Origin: Paenibacillus tyrphae
GTDB lineage: Bacteria; Bacillota; Bacilli; Paenibacillales; NBRC-103111
DNA length: 64,000 nt
Reading direction: 5' to 3'
Assembly: GCF_000722545.1 (NCBI RefSeq)
Contig: NZ_JNVM01000004.1
Span: 62,001-126,000 of the forward strand
The notes below the pieces were generated by a model. It was not told the DNA's origin. It did no database searches and saw nothing but the letters and a program-made list of their open reading frames with translations. A program made the translations under genes and the position numbers. How positions within the stretch are numbered: the stretch's first letter is position 1; the number at the start of each line of letters is the position of its first letter. This document shows, in pieces, positions 17,617-26,552 of the stretch.

Positions 17617-18264
17617 ATGAGTCAACCGATTCGAATTATGCTGGCTGACGACCATGCGCATGCGCGCCAGGCGATGCGGGAAATTATTCAAGCGGACCCG
17701 GAGTTCGAGATCATATGCGAGGCGACGAACGGAAAAGAAGCGGTGATGCTGGCGGAGCAGTGGATGCCCGATGTCATTCTGATGGATATCCGCATGCCCG
17801 AATTGGACGGCCTGGAAGCGACCAAGCTGATCAAAGAACGGTTCCCGTATGTCAAAATTGTCATGGTTACGGTATCGGACGATATTACGCATTTGTTCGA
17901 GGCGCTGAAGAAAGGGGCTCAGGGCTATTTGCTGAAAAACCTTCATCCTGCGTCCTGGCACGAATATTTAAGGGCCGTCGCCATCGACGAAGCCCCGATG
18001 TCCCGGGAAATCGCCGTGCGTCTGCTTCAGGAGTTTTCCTCCGTCAGGCAGAGCATTCCCGATCATTCGCCGCTCACCGGACGGGAAAAGGAAATTTTGG
18101 AGTGCGTGGCCAAAGGGAACTCCAACCGGGAAATTTCGGAAATTTTATCCATCTCCGAACATACGGTGAAAAACCATCTGAAAAATATTTTGCATAAGCT
18201 GCATTTGGACAACCGGGTGCAATTGATGCGCTATGCCTATGAGAAGGGCTGGATCAGGGGATAG
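17617..18264 (+). CDS. NarL/LuxR-family response regulator, orphan
   Basis: 215 residues. Receiver domain with acidic residues in ADDHAHARQ and phosphoacceptor Asp57 (ILMDIRMPELDG); C-terminal LuxR helix-turn-helix (about 150-210) with LTGREKEILECVAKGNSNREISEIL in that span and the recognition segment ISEHTVKNHLKNIL. The ATG follows AGAGAGGGGATTCCATTCC. No kinase lies next to it. It is divergent from the sco/cytochrome c genes, so control of respiration genes is possible but unproven. Confidence 0.9.
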   Translation: MSQPIRIMLADDHAHARQAMREIIQADPEFEIICEATNGKEAVMLAEQWMPDVILMDIRMPELDGLEATKLIKERFPYVKIVMVTVSDDITHLFEALKKGAQGYLLKNLHPASWHEYLRAVAIDEAPMSREIAVRLLQEFSSVRQSIPDHSPLTGREKEILECVAKGNSNREISEILSISEHTVKNHLKNILHKLHLDNRVQLMRYAYEKGWIRG

Positions 18265-18379
18265 GAAGCTCGACTAAGCGGAAAAAACAATTTAAATCAT
18301 TTAAGTGGTTGATCCTTTTTTAAAGGGTATGGTAAGTTGAGGATGTTGTTATAAAAAATTTCAGAAATGAGTGAGGTAT

Positions 18380-18442
18380 ATGAGAAAAACAGGAGCAGTC
18401 CAAACCCAAACGAAAAAAACTTGGAGGGCAACGCTTCGTTAA
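18380..18442 (+). CDS. Putative leader peptide of the ABC exporter (20 residues)
   Basis: Short ORF, basic and Thr-rich, with C-terminal residues KKTWRATLR. GAGG lies just upstream of its ATG, at short spacing. Its stop codon (18440-18442) directly abuts arm B of the competing hairpins at 18421-18461, and its codons 14-17 overlap arm A. This arrangement is typical of attenuator leader peptides in antibiotic-resistance operons. There is no independent evidence that it is translated. Confidence 0.5.
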   Translation: MRKTGAVQTQTKKTWRATLR

Positions 18443-18461
18443 CCCTCCAAATCATTGGAGG
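18421..18461 (+). promoter_or_regulatory. Candidate translational attenuator of the ABC exporter
   Basis: Three segments compete. A = TTGGAGGG (18421-18428), B = CCCTCCAA (18443-18450), C = TTGGAGG (18455-18461), and C is the ribosome-binding site of the exporter. A:B leaves C free; B:C (7 bp, 4-nt loop) hides it. A ribosome paused on the leader ORF would shift the balance. The direction and the inducer are not determined by the sequence. Confidence 0.6.
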
Positions 18462-18469
18462 AAAGCGAC

Positions 18470-20206
18470 TTGAATACTCGGTTCAAGAAATTTTTATCTT
18501 ATTACAAGCCTTATTTAGGTTTGTTATTTGCGGATTTGGCTTGCGCGTTTGTGGTATCCGCCGTTACTCTGGCACTTCCCTTATGCGTCAGATACATCAC
18601 CGTAAACGTTTTGGAAGAAGGCGGACCCCGTGCGCTGGAGCAAATCTACGCGATGGGTGCGGTCATGCTGGTTCTGGTCGCCTTGCATACGCTTTGCGAG
18701 ATGTTCGTTTCCTATCAAGGGCATATGATGGGGGCGAAGATGGAGAGCGACATGCGAACCGAATTTTTCGATCATTTGCAAAAGCTGTCGTTTCGTTTCT
18801 ACGACGAGCAAAAAACAGGCCAACTCATGACCCGGGCGACAAACGATATTTTCTCCATGACGGAATTATTCCATCACGGTCCGGAAGATATCCTCATCTC
18901 GGTCCTGAAGTTTGTCGGCGCCTTCATCATCCTGTTCCATATCGACGCTAAGCTTACCCTCTTCGTCTTTCTCTTCCTGCCCGTGATGGGTGTTTACGCG
19001 TGGTTTTTCAATAAGAAAATGAACAGGGCGCTAAGAAGAAGCAGGGATCGGATCGGCGATATTAACGTGCAGCTTGAAGATACGTTATCGGGAATTCGAG
19101 TCGTACAATCCTTTACCAACGAATCGGTGGAAAAGAAGAAGTTCGCTTACGAAAACAAACGGTTTGTTCAAAGCCGAAGCGACGGCTATAAAAGCGAGAC
19201 CTGGTTTCACGCAGGGTTGATTGCGTTCACGCAGCTTATTACCGTCGCCCTGGTGGTCTTTGGCGGAGCTGCGATCGTCAACGCTTCTTTGGCGCTGGCC
19301 GATTTGCTTACCTTTTTTCTATTTATCGGGATCCTCATCGATCCGATTCAACGATTCGTGAATTTCGCCAGGCTTTATCAAGAAGGCATTACCGGCTTCG
19401 ACCGGTTCATGGATATTTTGGAAGTGGAACCGGATATCCGAGATGTGGACAATGCCGAGGAGCTGACGCATGTTCGGGGAAACGTGGAGTTTAAAAATGT
19501 GAGCTTCAAGTACAAAGAAGACCAAGACCACGTGCTCAAGGACGTTTCTCTGCATATCAAGGCCGGAGAATACATTGCGTTGGTCGGGCCTTCGGGCGCC
19601 GGCAAAACGACCCTCTGCTCACTGATTCCCCGCTTTTACGAAGTCAGTGCGGGGCAAATTTTGCTTGACGGGACGAATATCAATGAGGTCAGCATGCGTT
19701 CGCTCAGGAGGAACATCGGCATCGTCCAGCAGGATGTCTACTTGTTCACCGGAACCGTCGCAGACAATATCCGCTACGGAAAAATCGACGCAAGCAGGGA
19801 AGAGATCATTGAGGCCGCCAAAAAGGCGAATGCGCATGATTTTATCATGTCGCTGCCGGACGGTTACGATACGGATATCGGTCAACGCGGCGTGAAATTA
19901 TCCGGGGGACAAAAGCAGAGGCTGAGCATTGCGCGCGTTTTCCTGAAAAACCCGCCTGTTATCATTTTTGATGAAGCGACCAGCGCCCTGGATAATGAAA
20001 GCGAGAAGGCCGTGCAAGATTCCTTGGAGAAGCTGGCGGACAATCGCACGACCATCGTCATCGCCCACCGGTTGTCCACCGTCAGAAATGCACAAAGAAT
20101 TATCGTGTTAACGGACCGGGGGATGGAGGAGCAGGGAACACATGAAGAGTTAATCGCATCGAGCGGTACCTATGCGAATTTATATAACATGCAATTAAAA
20201 ATCTGA
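18470..20206 (+). CDS. ABC exporter (half-transporter, multidrug/lipid type)
   Basis: 578 residues from a TTG start at 18470, eight bases after the GGAGG at 18457-18461. The N-terminal membrane domain has about six helices (residues 15-300). The ATPase domain has Walker A GPSGAGKTT, Q-loop region NIGIVQQDVYLFTG, signature LSGGQKQRLS and Walker B VIIFDEATSALD. It is a complete half-transporter of the MsbA/LmrA/YknU group, probably a homodimer because no partner gene is present. Base composition is a little more AT-rich than its neighbours. The leader structure suggests drug- or stress-inducible translation. Confidence 0.92.
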   Translation: MNTRFKKFLSYYKPYLGLLFADLACAFVVSAVTLALPLCVRYITVNVLEEGGPRALEQIYAMGAVMLVLVALHTLCEMFVSYQGHMMGAKMESDMRTEFFDHLQKLSFRFYDEQKTGQLMTRATNDIFSMTELFHHGPEDILISVLKFVGAFIILFHIDAKLTLFVFLFLPVMGVYAWFFNKKMNRALRRSRDRIGDINVQLEDTLSGIRVVQSFTNESVEKKKFAYENKRFVQSRSDGYKSETWFHAGLIAFTQLITVALVVFGGAAIVNASLALADLLTFFLFIGILIDPIQRFVNFARLYQEGITGFDRFMDILEVEPDIRDVDNAEELTHVRGNVEFKNVSFKYKEDQDHVLKDVSLHIKAGEYIALVGPSGAGKTTLCSLIPRFYEVSAGQILLDGTNINEVSMRSLRRNIGIVQQDVYLFTGTVADNIRYGKIDASREEIIEAAKKANAHDFIMSLPDGYDTDIGQRGVKLSGGQKQRLSIARVFLKNPPVIIFDEATSALDNESEKAVQDSLEKLADNRTTIVIAHRLSTVRNAQRIIVLTDRGMEEQGTHEELIASSGTYANLYNMQLKI

Positions 20207-20225
20207 CGGATTACGGTCAGGGAAT

Positions 20226-20280
20226 AAATAAAGCGGCAGTCCGGGCCTTCATGTTACGCCCGAGGCTGTCGCTTTTATTT
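20226..20280 (+). terminator. Intrinsic terminator after ABC exporter
   Basis: Long imperfect stem closing with AAAGCG (20230-20235) against CGCTTT (20270-20275), followed by TATTT. Confidence 0.8.
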
Positions 20281-20340
20281 ATGCTGACTTGCCATAGGCA
20301 CTCGGAATTCTTCAAAATGTAAACAAAACCATATTTTAGG

Positions 20341-20370
20341 TTGATCAATCAATTGAAGGCCGTTTATAAT
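20341..20370 (+). promoter_or_regulatory. Promoter of GH16 gene
   Basis: TTGATC (20341-20346), 18 bp, consensus TATAAT (20365-20370), about 80 bp upstream of the glucanase start. Confidence 0.6.
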
Positions 20371-20451
20371 GGAATTACAGCTTGTGTAAACGTTATCATT
20401 TGATGCTGCTTTGGAACCGAAGCTTTGATCCGAAAATGAGGAGGGAATTTC

Positions 20452-21684
20452 ATGTTGAAAAGAGGAAAGCTGCTAAGTTTTTTTCTGCTGTTTACTCTCC
20501 TGGTCGCCTTAGTGCCCATCGGCCATGCGGATGCGGCCCCGAACTGGAATCTGGTCTGGAGCGACGAATTTAACGGCAATGCTTTAAATTCCGCCAACTG
20601 GTCTGCGGAGATCGGCACGGGCCAGAACGGGTGGGGAAACAATGAGCTGCAGTATTATACAAACCGGCCCGAAAATGTGCGGGTTGCAGACGGGAATCTC
20701 GTGATTACGGCGCGCAAGGAGTCTTATGGCGGCATGAATTACACCTCTGCGCGGATCAAAACCCAAAATTTGAAAAGCTTTACTTACGGGAAAATCGAAG
20801 CGCGCATCAAGCTGCCCTCCGGTCAGGGGCTGTGGCCGGCATTTTGGATGCTGGGCTCGAACATCAATGCGGTAGGCTGGCCTAAATGCGGCGAGATCGA
20901 CATTATGGAACGGGTCAATAACAACCCGCATATCAACGGCACCGTACACTGGGATGCGGGGGGACACGCCGATTACGGGCGGGTTTCCGGCAATCTCGAT
21001 TTTTCTCAGTATCACGTGTACAGCATCGAGTGGGACTCCAAATATATTAGGTGGTTTGTGGACGGCCAGGAGTACAACGCTTTTTATATTGAAAATGGCA
21101 CCGGGAACACGGAGGAGTTTCAGCAGCCGTTCTTCCTCCTGCTGAATCTTGCCGTGGGCGGCAATTGGCCCGGCAGCCCCGATCCTTCCACACCGTTCCC
21201 AGCGCAAATGCTGGTGGATTACGTGCGCGTGTACCAAGCCTCGCCGGGCATTGTTAACGGAGGCATTTATACGATAGCCTCCAAAGCCAGCGGCAAGGTG
21301 ATGGATGTTGTGGACGTGTCGACGCAGAGCGGGGCCAAAATACAACAATGGACCAACTATGTCGCCAATAACCAGAAGTTCAAAGTGGAGAGCACCGGGG
21401 ACGGCTATTACAAGCTCACAGCCGTTCACAGCGGAAAAGTGCTGGATGTGCCTAACTCGTCGACTTCCAGCGGCGTGCAGCTGCAGCAATGGGACGATAA
21501 CGGCAGCGCTGCGCAAAGATGGAGTATCGTCGATGTAGGAGGCGGCTATTTCAAGCTTGTTTCCAAAGCGAGCGGACTGATCGCGGATGTATCCGGCTCC
21601 TCGACCGCTGACGGCGCGGCGGTCCAGCAGTGGAGCGACAATGGAACGGATGCGCAAAAGTGGTCGTTTGTCAAAGTGAACTGA
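20452..21684 (+). CDS. Secreted GH16 beta-glucanase with C-terminal ricin-type lectin domain
   Basis: 410 residues. A signal peptide (about 1-29, cleavage near HADA-AP) is followed by a GH16 domain (about 32-260). The catalytic signature GEIDIME places the nucleophile at Glu148, Asp150, and the acid/base at Glu153; the bulge-containing form EIDIME is typical of laminarinases (beta-1,3 or mixed beta-1,3-1,4). Residues about 272-410 form a ricin B-type trefoil (CBM13) with three QxW motifs (IQQWTN, LQQWDD, VQQWSD). GGAGGGAATTTC precedes the ATG. It is monocistronic, and its probable role is extracellular glucan degradation. Confidence 0.93.
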   Translation: MLKRGKLLSFFLLFTLLVALVPIGHADAAPNWNLVWSDEFNGNALNSANWSAEIGTGQNGWGNNELQYYTNRPENVRVADGNLVITARKESYGGMNYTSARIKTQNLKSFTYGKIEARIKLPSGQGLWPAFWMLGSNINAVGWPKCGEIDIMERVNNNPHINGTVHWDAGGHADYGRVSGNLDFSQYHVYSIEWDSKYIRWFVDGQEYNAFYIENGTGNTEEFQQPFFLLLNLAVGGNWPGSPDPSTPFPAQMLVDYVRVYQASPGIVNGGIYTIASKASGKVMDVVDVSTQSGAKIQQWTNYVANNQKFKVESTGDGYYKLTAVHSGKVLDVPNSSTSSGVQLQQWDDNGSAAQRWSIVDVGGGYFKLVSKASGLIADVSGSSTADGAAVQQWSDNGTDAQKWSFVKVN

Positions 21685-21744
21685 CCCGTCAGCGCTAAGC
21701 CAGCAGCACTAAAGCAGCCTTCTTTCGTCAAAGGCTGCGACGAC

Positions 21745-21811
21745 AAAGAAACCGTCTCTTGTCCAATGGGGATCATGCCTCCATTGGGCAAAGAAACGGT
21801 TTCTTTTTTTA
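21745..21811 (+). terminator. Intrinsic terminator after GH16 gene
   Basis: Long imperfect stem from AAAGAAACCGT to ACGGTTTCTTT with an inner CCAATGG / CCATTGG pairing and a terminal TTTTTTT. A smaller hairpin GCAGCCTT / AAGGCTGC precedes it at about 21714-21738. Confidence 0.88.
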
Positions 21812-21869
21812 CGATTTACGAAGCGGGGAGCCGTAAGCCGTTCTATGCCTTACGGGCGCTCCATGCGGG

Positions 21870-24164
21870 CTACGCTTTGGCGCAGCGCGCCCTGAACTGT
21901 TCGGCGGCAGCGACCATGTTGCGCAGGGAAGCGACCGTTTCTTCGATGCCTCTCGTCTTGAGCCCGCAATCCGGGTTGATCCAGAACAGCTCCGGCTCCA
22001 AAACGGACAGCGCGCGTTCGATCGTGCGGACCATCTCGTCGACGGCCGGCACCCTCGGGCTGTGAATGTCGTACACGCCCAGACCGATGCCCTGATCGTA
22101 GGTGTGCTCGTCGAAGCTCTGCATCAGCTCGCCGTGGCTGCGCGACGTTTCGATGGAAATGACGTCCGCATCGAGAGCGCGGATCGCGTCGATAATGTCA
22201 TGAAACTCGCAGTAGCACATATGCGTGTGAATTTGCGTTGTGTCTTTCACAGCGGCGGAGGTCAAGCGGAAAGCGTGCACCGACCAGTCCAGGTAATGCT
22301 GCCAATCCTGCTGTTTCAACGGCAAGCCTTCGCGCAGCGCGGGCTCGTCGATCTGGATCATGCCGATGCCAGCCGTTTCCAGCGCCTCCACCTCCTGGCG
22401 CAGCGCCAAGGCGATCTGGTAGGAGACTTGCTCCCGGGAGATATCGTCGCGGACGAACGACCAGTTCAGGATGGTGACCGGACCGGTAAGCATGCCCTTG
22501 ACCGGCTTGCACGTCAGCGATTGCGCATAGACTGTTTCTTCCACCGTCATCGGCTGGACGAATTCGACATCGCCGTAGATGACCGGCGGCTTAACGCAGC
22601 GGGAGCCGTACGATTGAACCCAGCCGTTCCGGGTGAACAGGAAGCCGTCCAGCTTCTCGCCGAAAAACTCCACCATGTCCGTCCGTTCGAACTCGCCGTG
22701 CACCAGCACGTCCAAGCCAAGCTCTTCCTGAATCTTGATCCACGCTTGAATTTGCTCCTGAATGAAGGTCCGGTACTGCGCTTCGTTCCATTCCCCGGTT
22801 CTCCAGCGTTTGCGCGCTTGTCTCACTTCCGGCGTCTGCGGGAAGCTGCCGATCGTCGTTGTCGGCAGGAGCGGGAGCTGGAATTTATTTTGCTGGAGAA
22901 TATGGCGCACGGAATAAGAGCTTTGTCTGGCCGATGGACCTCCGGCAATATGCCGGGTGGCCGCGCGCACAGTTGCCCGGTTGCGGAACGGAGAATCGTT
23001 CAGTTCCCGGACAAGCCGTGCGCTTGCTTCCAGTCCGGACCGTACGGCGTCCGTTCGTTCCCCGGCCGCCGCCTTGCTCAGCAGAACGACTTCGTCCAGC
23101 TTCTCGTCGGCGAAGGCCAGGAAGGGCAGCAGTTCGGCGTTCGCCTGTTCTTCTGTCCGGGTCGTCACCGGGACGTGCAGCAGGCTGCAGGAAGGCTGAA
23201 CAATCAACGTCCCCGACGGGACGAGAGCGGACACTTCATCCAGCAGTTGCAGCTTGGCTTCGAGGTCGGCCAGCCATACGTTGCGCCCGTCGATCAATCC
23301 GATGCCCAGCGCCTTGTCGGCCGGGAACCCATGCGTCCGCAGGGCGGCGATATTCCGCTCCGCTCCGTGGACGAAATCGAGTCCGATGCCTTGAACCGGC
23401 AGGGCGACCGTCCGCTCGAAGTGCTCGACCGAATCGAAATACGTCTGCAGCATCAGCTTCAGACCGGGAGCGGCTGCATGAAGCTGCGAATAAATGTCTG
23501 CGATTCGCTCCATATCGGTCTCGGATAAGGACGTAACCAGAATCGGCTCGTCGATCTGCACCCATGCCGCGCCTTCCTGCTCCAGTTCGGTCAAAATTTG
23601 TTTGTACAGCGGCAGGAACAATTCGATCAAGGCGTCCAGCTGCTCCGGCGCATAGCCTTTGGACAGCTTCAGGAACGTATACGGTCCGATCAGAACCGGC
23701 TTCCCGTCGATCCCGAGCTTGCGCTTCGCTTCGCGGTAAGCCTCCAGCGGCTTGTTCACGGTCAATGCCGGAGTCAGACCGTTCAACTCGGGCACGATGT
23801 AGTGGTAGTTCGTGTTGAACCATTTGGTCATCTCGCACGCCGGAGCGCCTTGGGTTCCGCGCGCCATAGCATAATAGGTTTGAAGCGGGACAGGCCCACC
23901 GTCATAAGCAAAGCGTTTCGGAACGAGCCCGAACATCGCCGCCGTATCGAGCATATGGTCGTATAACGAAAAATCGCCTACCGGAATGAGCTCGATTCCT
24001 TTTTCCTGCTGAACCTTGAGATGCGCCAAGCGGAGCGTTTCGAGCCCGCTTACAAATTGCTCCTCCGGCAATTTGCCCGCCCAGAACGATTCCAGAAGCT
24101 TTTTCCATTCCCGTTGTGCCCCGATACGCGGGTATCCGATATTGCTGCTTACGATCCGACTCAT
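21870..24164 (-). CDS. metE: Cobalamin-independent methionine synthase
   Basis: 5-methyltetrahydropteroyltriglutamate-homocysteine methyltransferase, 764 residues, full length for the family. It transfers the methyl group from methyl-folate to homocysteine using a zinc-activated thiolate. Zinc ligands are visible in HMCYCEF (His648, Cys650) and NPDCGLKTRG (Cys733). The tandem N-terminal folate-binding barrel is intact. An AGGAGG-type site precedes the ATG. A cobalamin riboswitch and terminator lie upstream, so it should be shut off when B12 is plentiful and a B12-dependent MetH (not in this window) can work. Confidence 0.96.
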   Translation of the reverse strand: MSRIVSSNIGYPRIGAQREWKKLLESFWAGKLPEEQFVSGLETLRLAHLKVQQEKGIELIPVGDFSLYDHMLDTAAMFGLVPKRFAYDGGPVPLQTYYAMARGTQGAPACEMTKWFNTNYHYIVPELNGLTPALTVNKPLEAYREAKRKLGIDGKPVLIGPYTFLKLSKGYAPEQLDALIELFLPLYKQILTELEQEGAAWVQIDEPILVTSLSETDMERIADIYSQLHAAAPGLKLMLQTYFDSVEHFERTVALPVQGIGLDFVHGAERNIAALRTHGFPADKALGIGLIDGRNVWLADLEAKLQLLDEVSALVPSGTLIVQPSCSLLHVPVTTRTEEQANAELLPFLAFADEKLDEVVLLSKAAAGERTDAVRSGLEASARLVRELNDSPFRNRATVRAATRHIAGGPSARQSSYSVRHILQQNKFQLPLLPTTTIGSFPQTPEVRQARKRWRTGEWNEAQYRTFIQEQIQAWIKIQEELGLDVLVHGEFERTDMVEFFGEKLDGFLFTRNGWVQSYGSRCVKPPVIYGDVEFVQPMTVEETVYAQSLTCKPVKGMLTGPVTILNWSFVRDDISREQVSYQIALALRQEVEALETAGIGMIQIDEPALREGLPLKQQDWQHYLDWSVHAFRLTSAAVKDTTQIHTHMCYCEFHDIIDAIRALDADVISIETSRSHGELMQSFDEHTYDQGIGLGVYDIHSPRVPAVDEMVRTIERALSVLEPELFWINPDCGLKTRGIEETVASLRNMVAAAEQFRARCAKA

Positions 24165-24217
24165 GTTTAAAAGCCTCCTCAGGTTTTATTTTTTCTGCTA
24201 TTTAAATCCTCAAAATG

Positions 24218-24262
24218 AAAAAAAGGCATCTTTATCCTAAAGCGAAAAAGGATAAAGATGCC
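24218..24262 (-). terminator. Riboswitch-controlled terminator of metE
   Basis: On the minus strand a perfect 14-bp stem GGCATCTTTATCCT / AGGATAAAGATGCC with a 10-nt loop is followed by a run of T. It lies between the cobalamin aptamer and the metE start, as expected for transcription-termination control. Confidence 0.92.
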
Positions 24263-24334
24263 CCTCGTTGAATACGCACGGCGGCTGCCATCTTTAACAC
24301 CTCCCTATCTCCCGTAGGTAAAGCAGTGCTGTCA

Positions 24335-24507
24335 GAACAGGCAGGTCTCCTGGCTCCGGAATCATGGTTTTGCGCCGGCCTTCCCAATCCGCAGATCAGT
24401 GGCTAAGTATGGCGTAAAACTCCTCCGTTACAGTGGCGGGACCGCGCCGGTTTTTCACCGGCTTCCCTTTTAAGCTCCGATACGCGAACGTAGGGGAGCA
24501 CCTGTTC
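24335..24507 (-). ncRNA. Cobalamin riboswitch upstream of metE
   Basis: The minus strand carries the hallmark blocks in order: closing stem GAACAGG / CCTGTTC, AAAAGGGAAGCCGGTGAAAA with CCGGCGCGG, the B12 box GTCCCGCCACTGTAA, and the 3' block GAGCCAGGAGACCTGCC. Boundaries are taken from the closing stem. The remaining bases up to cbiO (24508-24619) hold a small AAGCGG/CCGCTT palindrome at 24597-24610 and presumably the promoter; no gene is seen there. Confidence 0.95.
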
Positions 24508-24619
24508 CCACAATATTCAGTTATGATTCTGTATCAATATACAACTAAACCGATAGATTATACAAGTATAATTTTTAAACAGCGATAGTTCCAGAGAAGC
24601 GGAACCGCTTGGTTCGCTG

Positions 24620-25471
24620 CTAAAGAGCGCTTGCGGCCATATAGCCGGTTTGCAAAAAAGCTTTCATCGCTTCGACGCTGCGGGGCGGGGCATGGCTTTT
24701 GCGGACGGCGGCCGGGAGCGCTTGCCAAAGCTCCAGCAGCATCGGCGGTTCCAACCCGAGCGAGCGCAGCTTCTCTTCGTCGGCGAACACTTCGTGCGGC
24801 GGTCCCGCCATACAGCATGCGCCCTGGTCCATGACCAGCACCCAATCGGCCCAAGCGTAGGCCAGATTCATATCGTGGGTTGCCATCGCAACCGTAATTC
24901 CTTGCTCCTGGGCAAGGTCCAGCTCCTCCAGCAGCTGCCGCTCGGACAGGCGGTCGAGGTAAGCCGTCGGCTCGTCCAGCAGCAGAAGCTCAGGCTCCAG
25001 CACGAGCACGCCCGCCAGCGCGACGCGCTTCTTTTGCCCCAGACTCAACTGGTGGATCGGGGTGTCGGCGAGAGGCTTCAGCCCCATGGAGAGCAGCATC
25101 CGCTCCGTTCGGACGGCAATCTCGTCCTCCGGGAGTCCGGCATTGCGCAGACCGTAGGAGACGTCTTCGTATGGCGTATTCAAAATCAACTGCTGCTCCG
25201 GGTCCTGGAATACAAGACCGACCTGCCGGCGAAGCCGCAGCAGGTCGTCGCGGCGGTACGATAGAGGCGCGCCCTTCAACTTCAGCTGTCCCGAAGCGGG
25301 GCGGTGGATGCCGATCGCATGCAGGAAAAAGGTCGATTTGCCGGACCCGTTGTGGCCGCAGATCGCCGTCTTTTTTCCTTGCGGTATCGTTAAGGTCAAG
25401 CTGCACAGCGCCTCCTCCCGGGTGCCGGGATAGCTGTACCGGAGGTCTAGCGCTTCCAATATCGGTTTCAT
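24620..25471 (-). CDS. cbiO: Cobalt ECF/ABC transporter ATP-binding protein
   Basis: 283-residue ATPase of the cobalt transporter. It has Walker A GHNGSGKST, Q-loop LVFQDPEQQLI, signature LSLGQKKRVALAG and Walker B LLLLDEPTAYLD. Energy-coupling-factor ATPases typically have this FQDPEQQ form. The start is the ATG at 25471 behind GGAGGGG, overlapping the cbiQ stop (ATGA). It is the last gene of cbiMNQO. Confidence 0.94.
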   Translation of the reverse strand: MKPILEALDLRYSYPGTREEALCSLTLTIPQGKKTAICGHNGSGKSTFFLHAIGIHRPASGQLKLKGAPLSYRRDDLLRLRRQVGLVFQDPEQQLILNTPYEDVSYGLRNAGLPEDEIAVRTERMLLSMGLKPLADTPIHQLSLGQKKRVALAGVLVLEPELLLLDEPTAYLDRLSERQLLEELDLAQEQGITVAMATHDMNLAYAWADWVLVMDQGACCMAGPPHEVFADEEKLRSLGLEPPMLLELWQALPAAVRKSHAPPRSVEAMKAFLQTGYMAASAL

Positions 25472-26271
25472 ACGATTCCCCTCCAGCGGAGCCAACACTC
25501 CAGCAGCAATAATATCGCGACGCCGATGCCGCTTTCGAGGCGGTATCGAACAGGAACCGAACCGGCCCGGTAAGGGGCAAGACGGATTTCTTCGGTAAAT
25601 CCTCTGGAAACGAGACCGTGCGACAATCCTTTGTAGCGGTGCATCGTCTTGACGAACAGCCGGACGATCAGCATCGCCGTATCGTTCAGCCTGCCGCGAA
25701 AGCCGTTGTGTCCTCCACGTGCCCGCTGCGCGGTATACAGATCGTGCGCCGTCTCCGTCAAAATAAACAGGAAACGGTACGTGATCAACATCAGCTCAAG
25801 CACCAGAGCCGGAACCCGCAGCCGTTTCATTACTTGAAACAGCTCGGCCACCGGCGTCGTGAACATGATGAACGAAACGGCCGACAAGCAAGCCGCCGCC
25901 CGCATGAACAACGCCTCAGCCGTATGCAGTCCTGTCTCGGTGACGAATACGGACCCGTACGGCCGGGACCACAGAACGAACATAGAGGAGCCGGGAGCGA
26001 CGGCGCTTCCCGGCTGGATCTCGATGAGCAGGGCCGGCACACTGGCGATAAAAAACAAGCAAGCCGTTCCCAGCATGACCATATGGGCTTTCAGCGGAAT
26101 TCGGGCATACCGGACGACCCACACGATCATCCAGGCGAAGATCGCCGCTTGGACGGGAGGATGCGACCCGTACGACAAAATGAACAGCGCGGCTGCGAAG
26201 CCGCATTTCCACATCGGGGACATGCCGCGCAGCCGGTTGCTGTAGGACAGCGAATCGATCAGCCGGATCAT
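25468..26271 (-). CDS. cbiQ: Cobalt transporter membrane component CbiQ
   Basis: 267 residues, about five helices, with the family coupling segments near the C-terminal half (YTAQRARGGHNGFRGRLND, SHGLVSRGF). It is the T-component that connects the ATPase to CbiM. Four-base overlaps with both cbiN and cbiO show tight translational coupling. Confidence 0.93.
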   Translation of the reverse strand: MIRLIDSLSYSNRLRGMSPMWKCGFAAALFILSYGSHPPVQAAIFAWMIVWVVRYARIPLKAHMVMLGTACLFFIASVPALLIEIQPGSAVAPGSSMFVLWSRPYGSVFVTETGLHTAEALFMRAAACLSAVSFIMFTTPVAELFQVMKRLRVPALVLELMLITYRFLFILTETAHDLYTAQRARGGHNGFRGRLNDTAMLIVRLFVKTMHRYKGLSHGLVSRGFTEEIRLAPYRAGSVPVRYRLESGIGVAILLLLECWLRWRGIV

Positions 26272-26552
26272 TGCGATTTCGACTTGGACGCCTTGCCCCG
26301 GAACAGGCCGATCACGTACCCGATAAATCCGGCTCCGATGGCGGCCTGCAGCGCGAACAGCATGCTTTCGGTTTCGGCCGGCGGCTCCAGCAGCGACGAG
26401 AACCAGGGCTCGTAGGACGGCTGGATCGTCTTGATCAATTGTTCGGCGGCATCGTCCGCACCGCCAAACTCCGCCTTCACGAAGAGCAGCGGCAGTACGG
26501 CCAGCAGGACGACGGCGACAAGCAGCAGGATGTTTTTGGTTCCGGTTTTCAC
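26268..26552 (-). CDS. cbiN: Cobalt transporter accessory protein CbiN
   Basis: 94 residues with two membrane helices (about 8-25 and 66-84) flanking an acidic extracellular loop. The loop carries the [10 protein letters not shown] signature of CbiN, which activates CbiM. It overlaps cbiM and cbiQ by four bases each. The presence of CbiN argues for cobalt rather than nickel, since nickel systems usually have NikN or NikL instead. Confidence 0.93.
   Translation of the reverse strand: MKTGTKNILLLVAVVLLAVLPLLFVKAEFGGADDAAEQLIKTIQPSYEPWFSSLLEPPAETESMLFALQAAIGAGFIGYVIGLFRGKASKSKSQ

Noticed and set aside
18367..18951. 195-codon frame overlapping the leader and start of the ABC exporter
   Set aside because: It runs through both hairpin arms and into the exporter in another frame, has no ribosome-binding site and encodes no recognisable protein; the 20-codon leader is the better explanation.
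22062..23528. 488-codon plus-strand frame opposite metE
   Set aside because: metE is complete and full length on the minus strand; the opposite frame has no family features.
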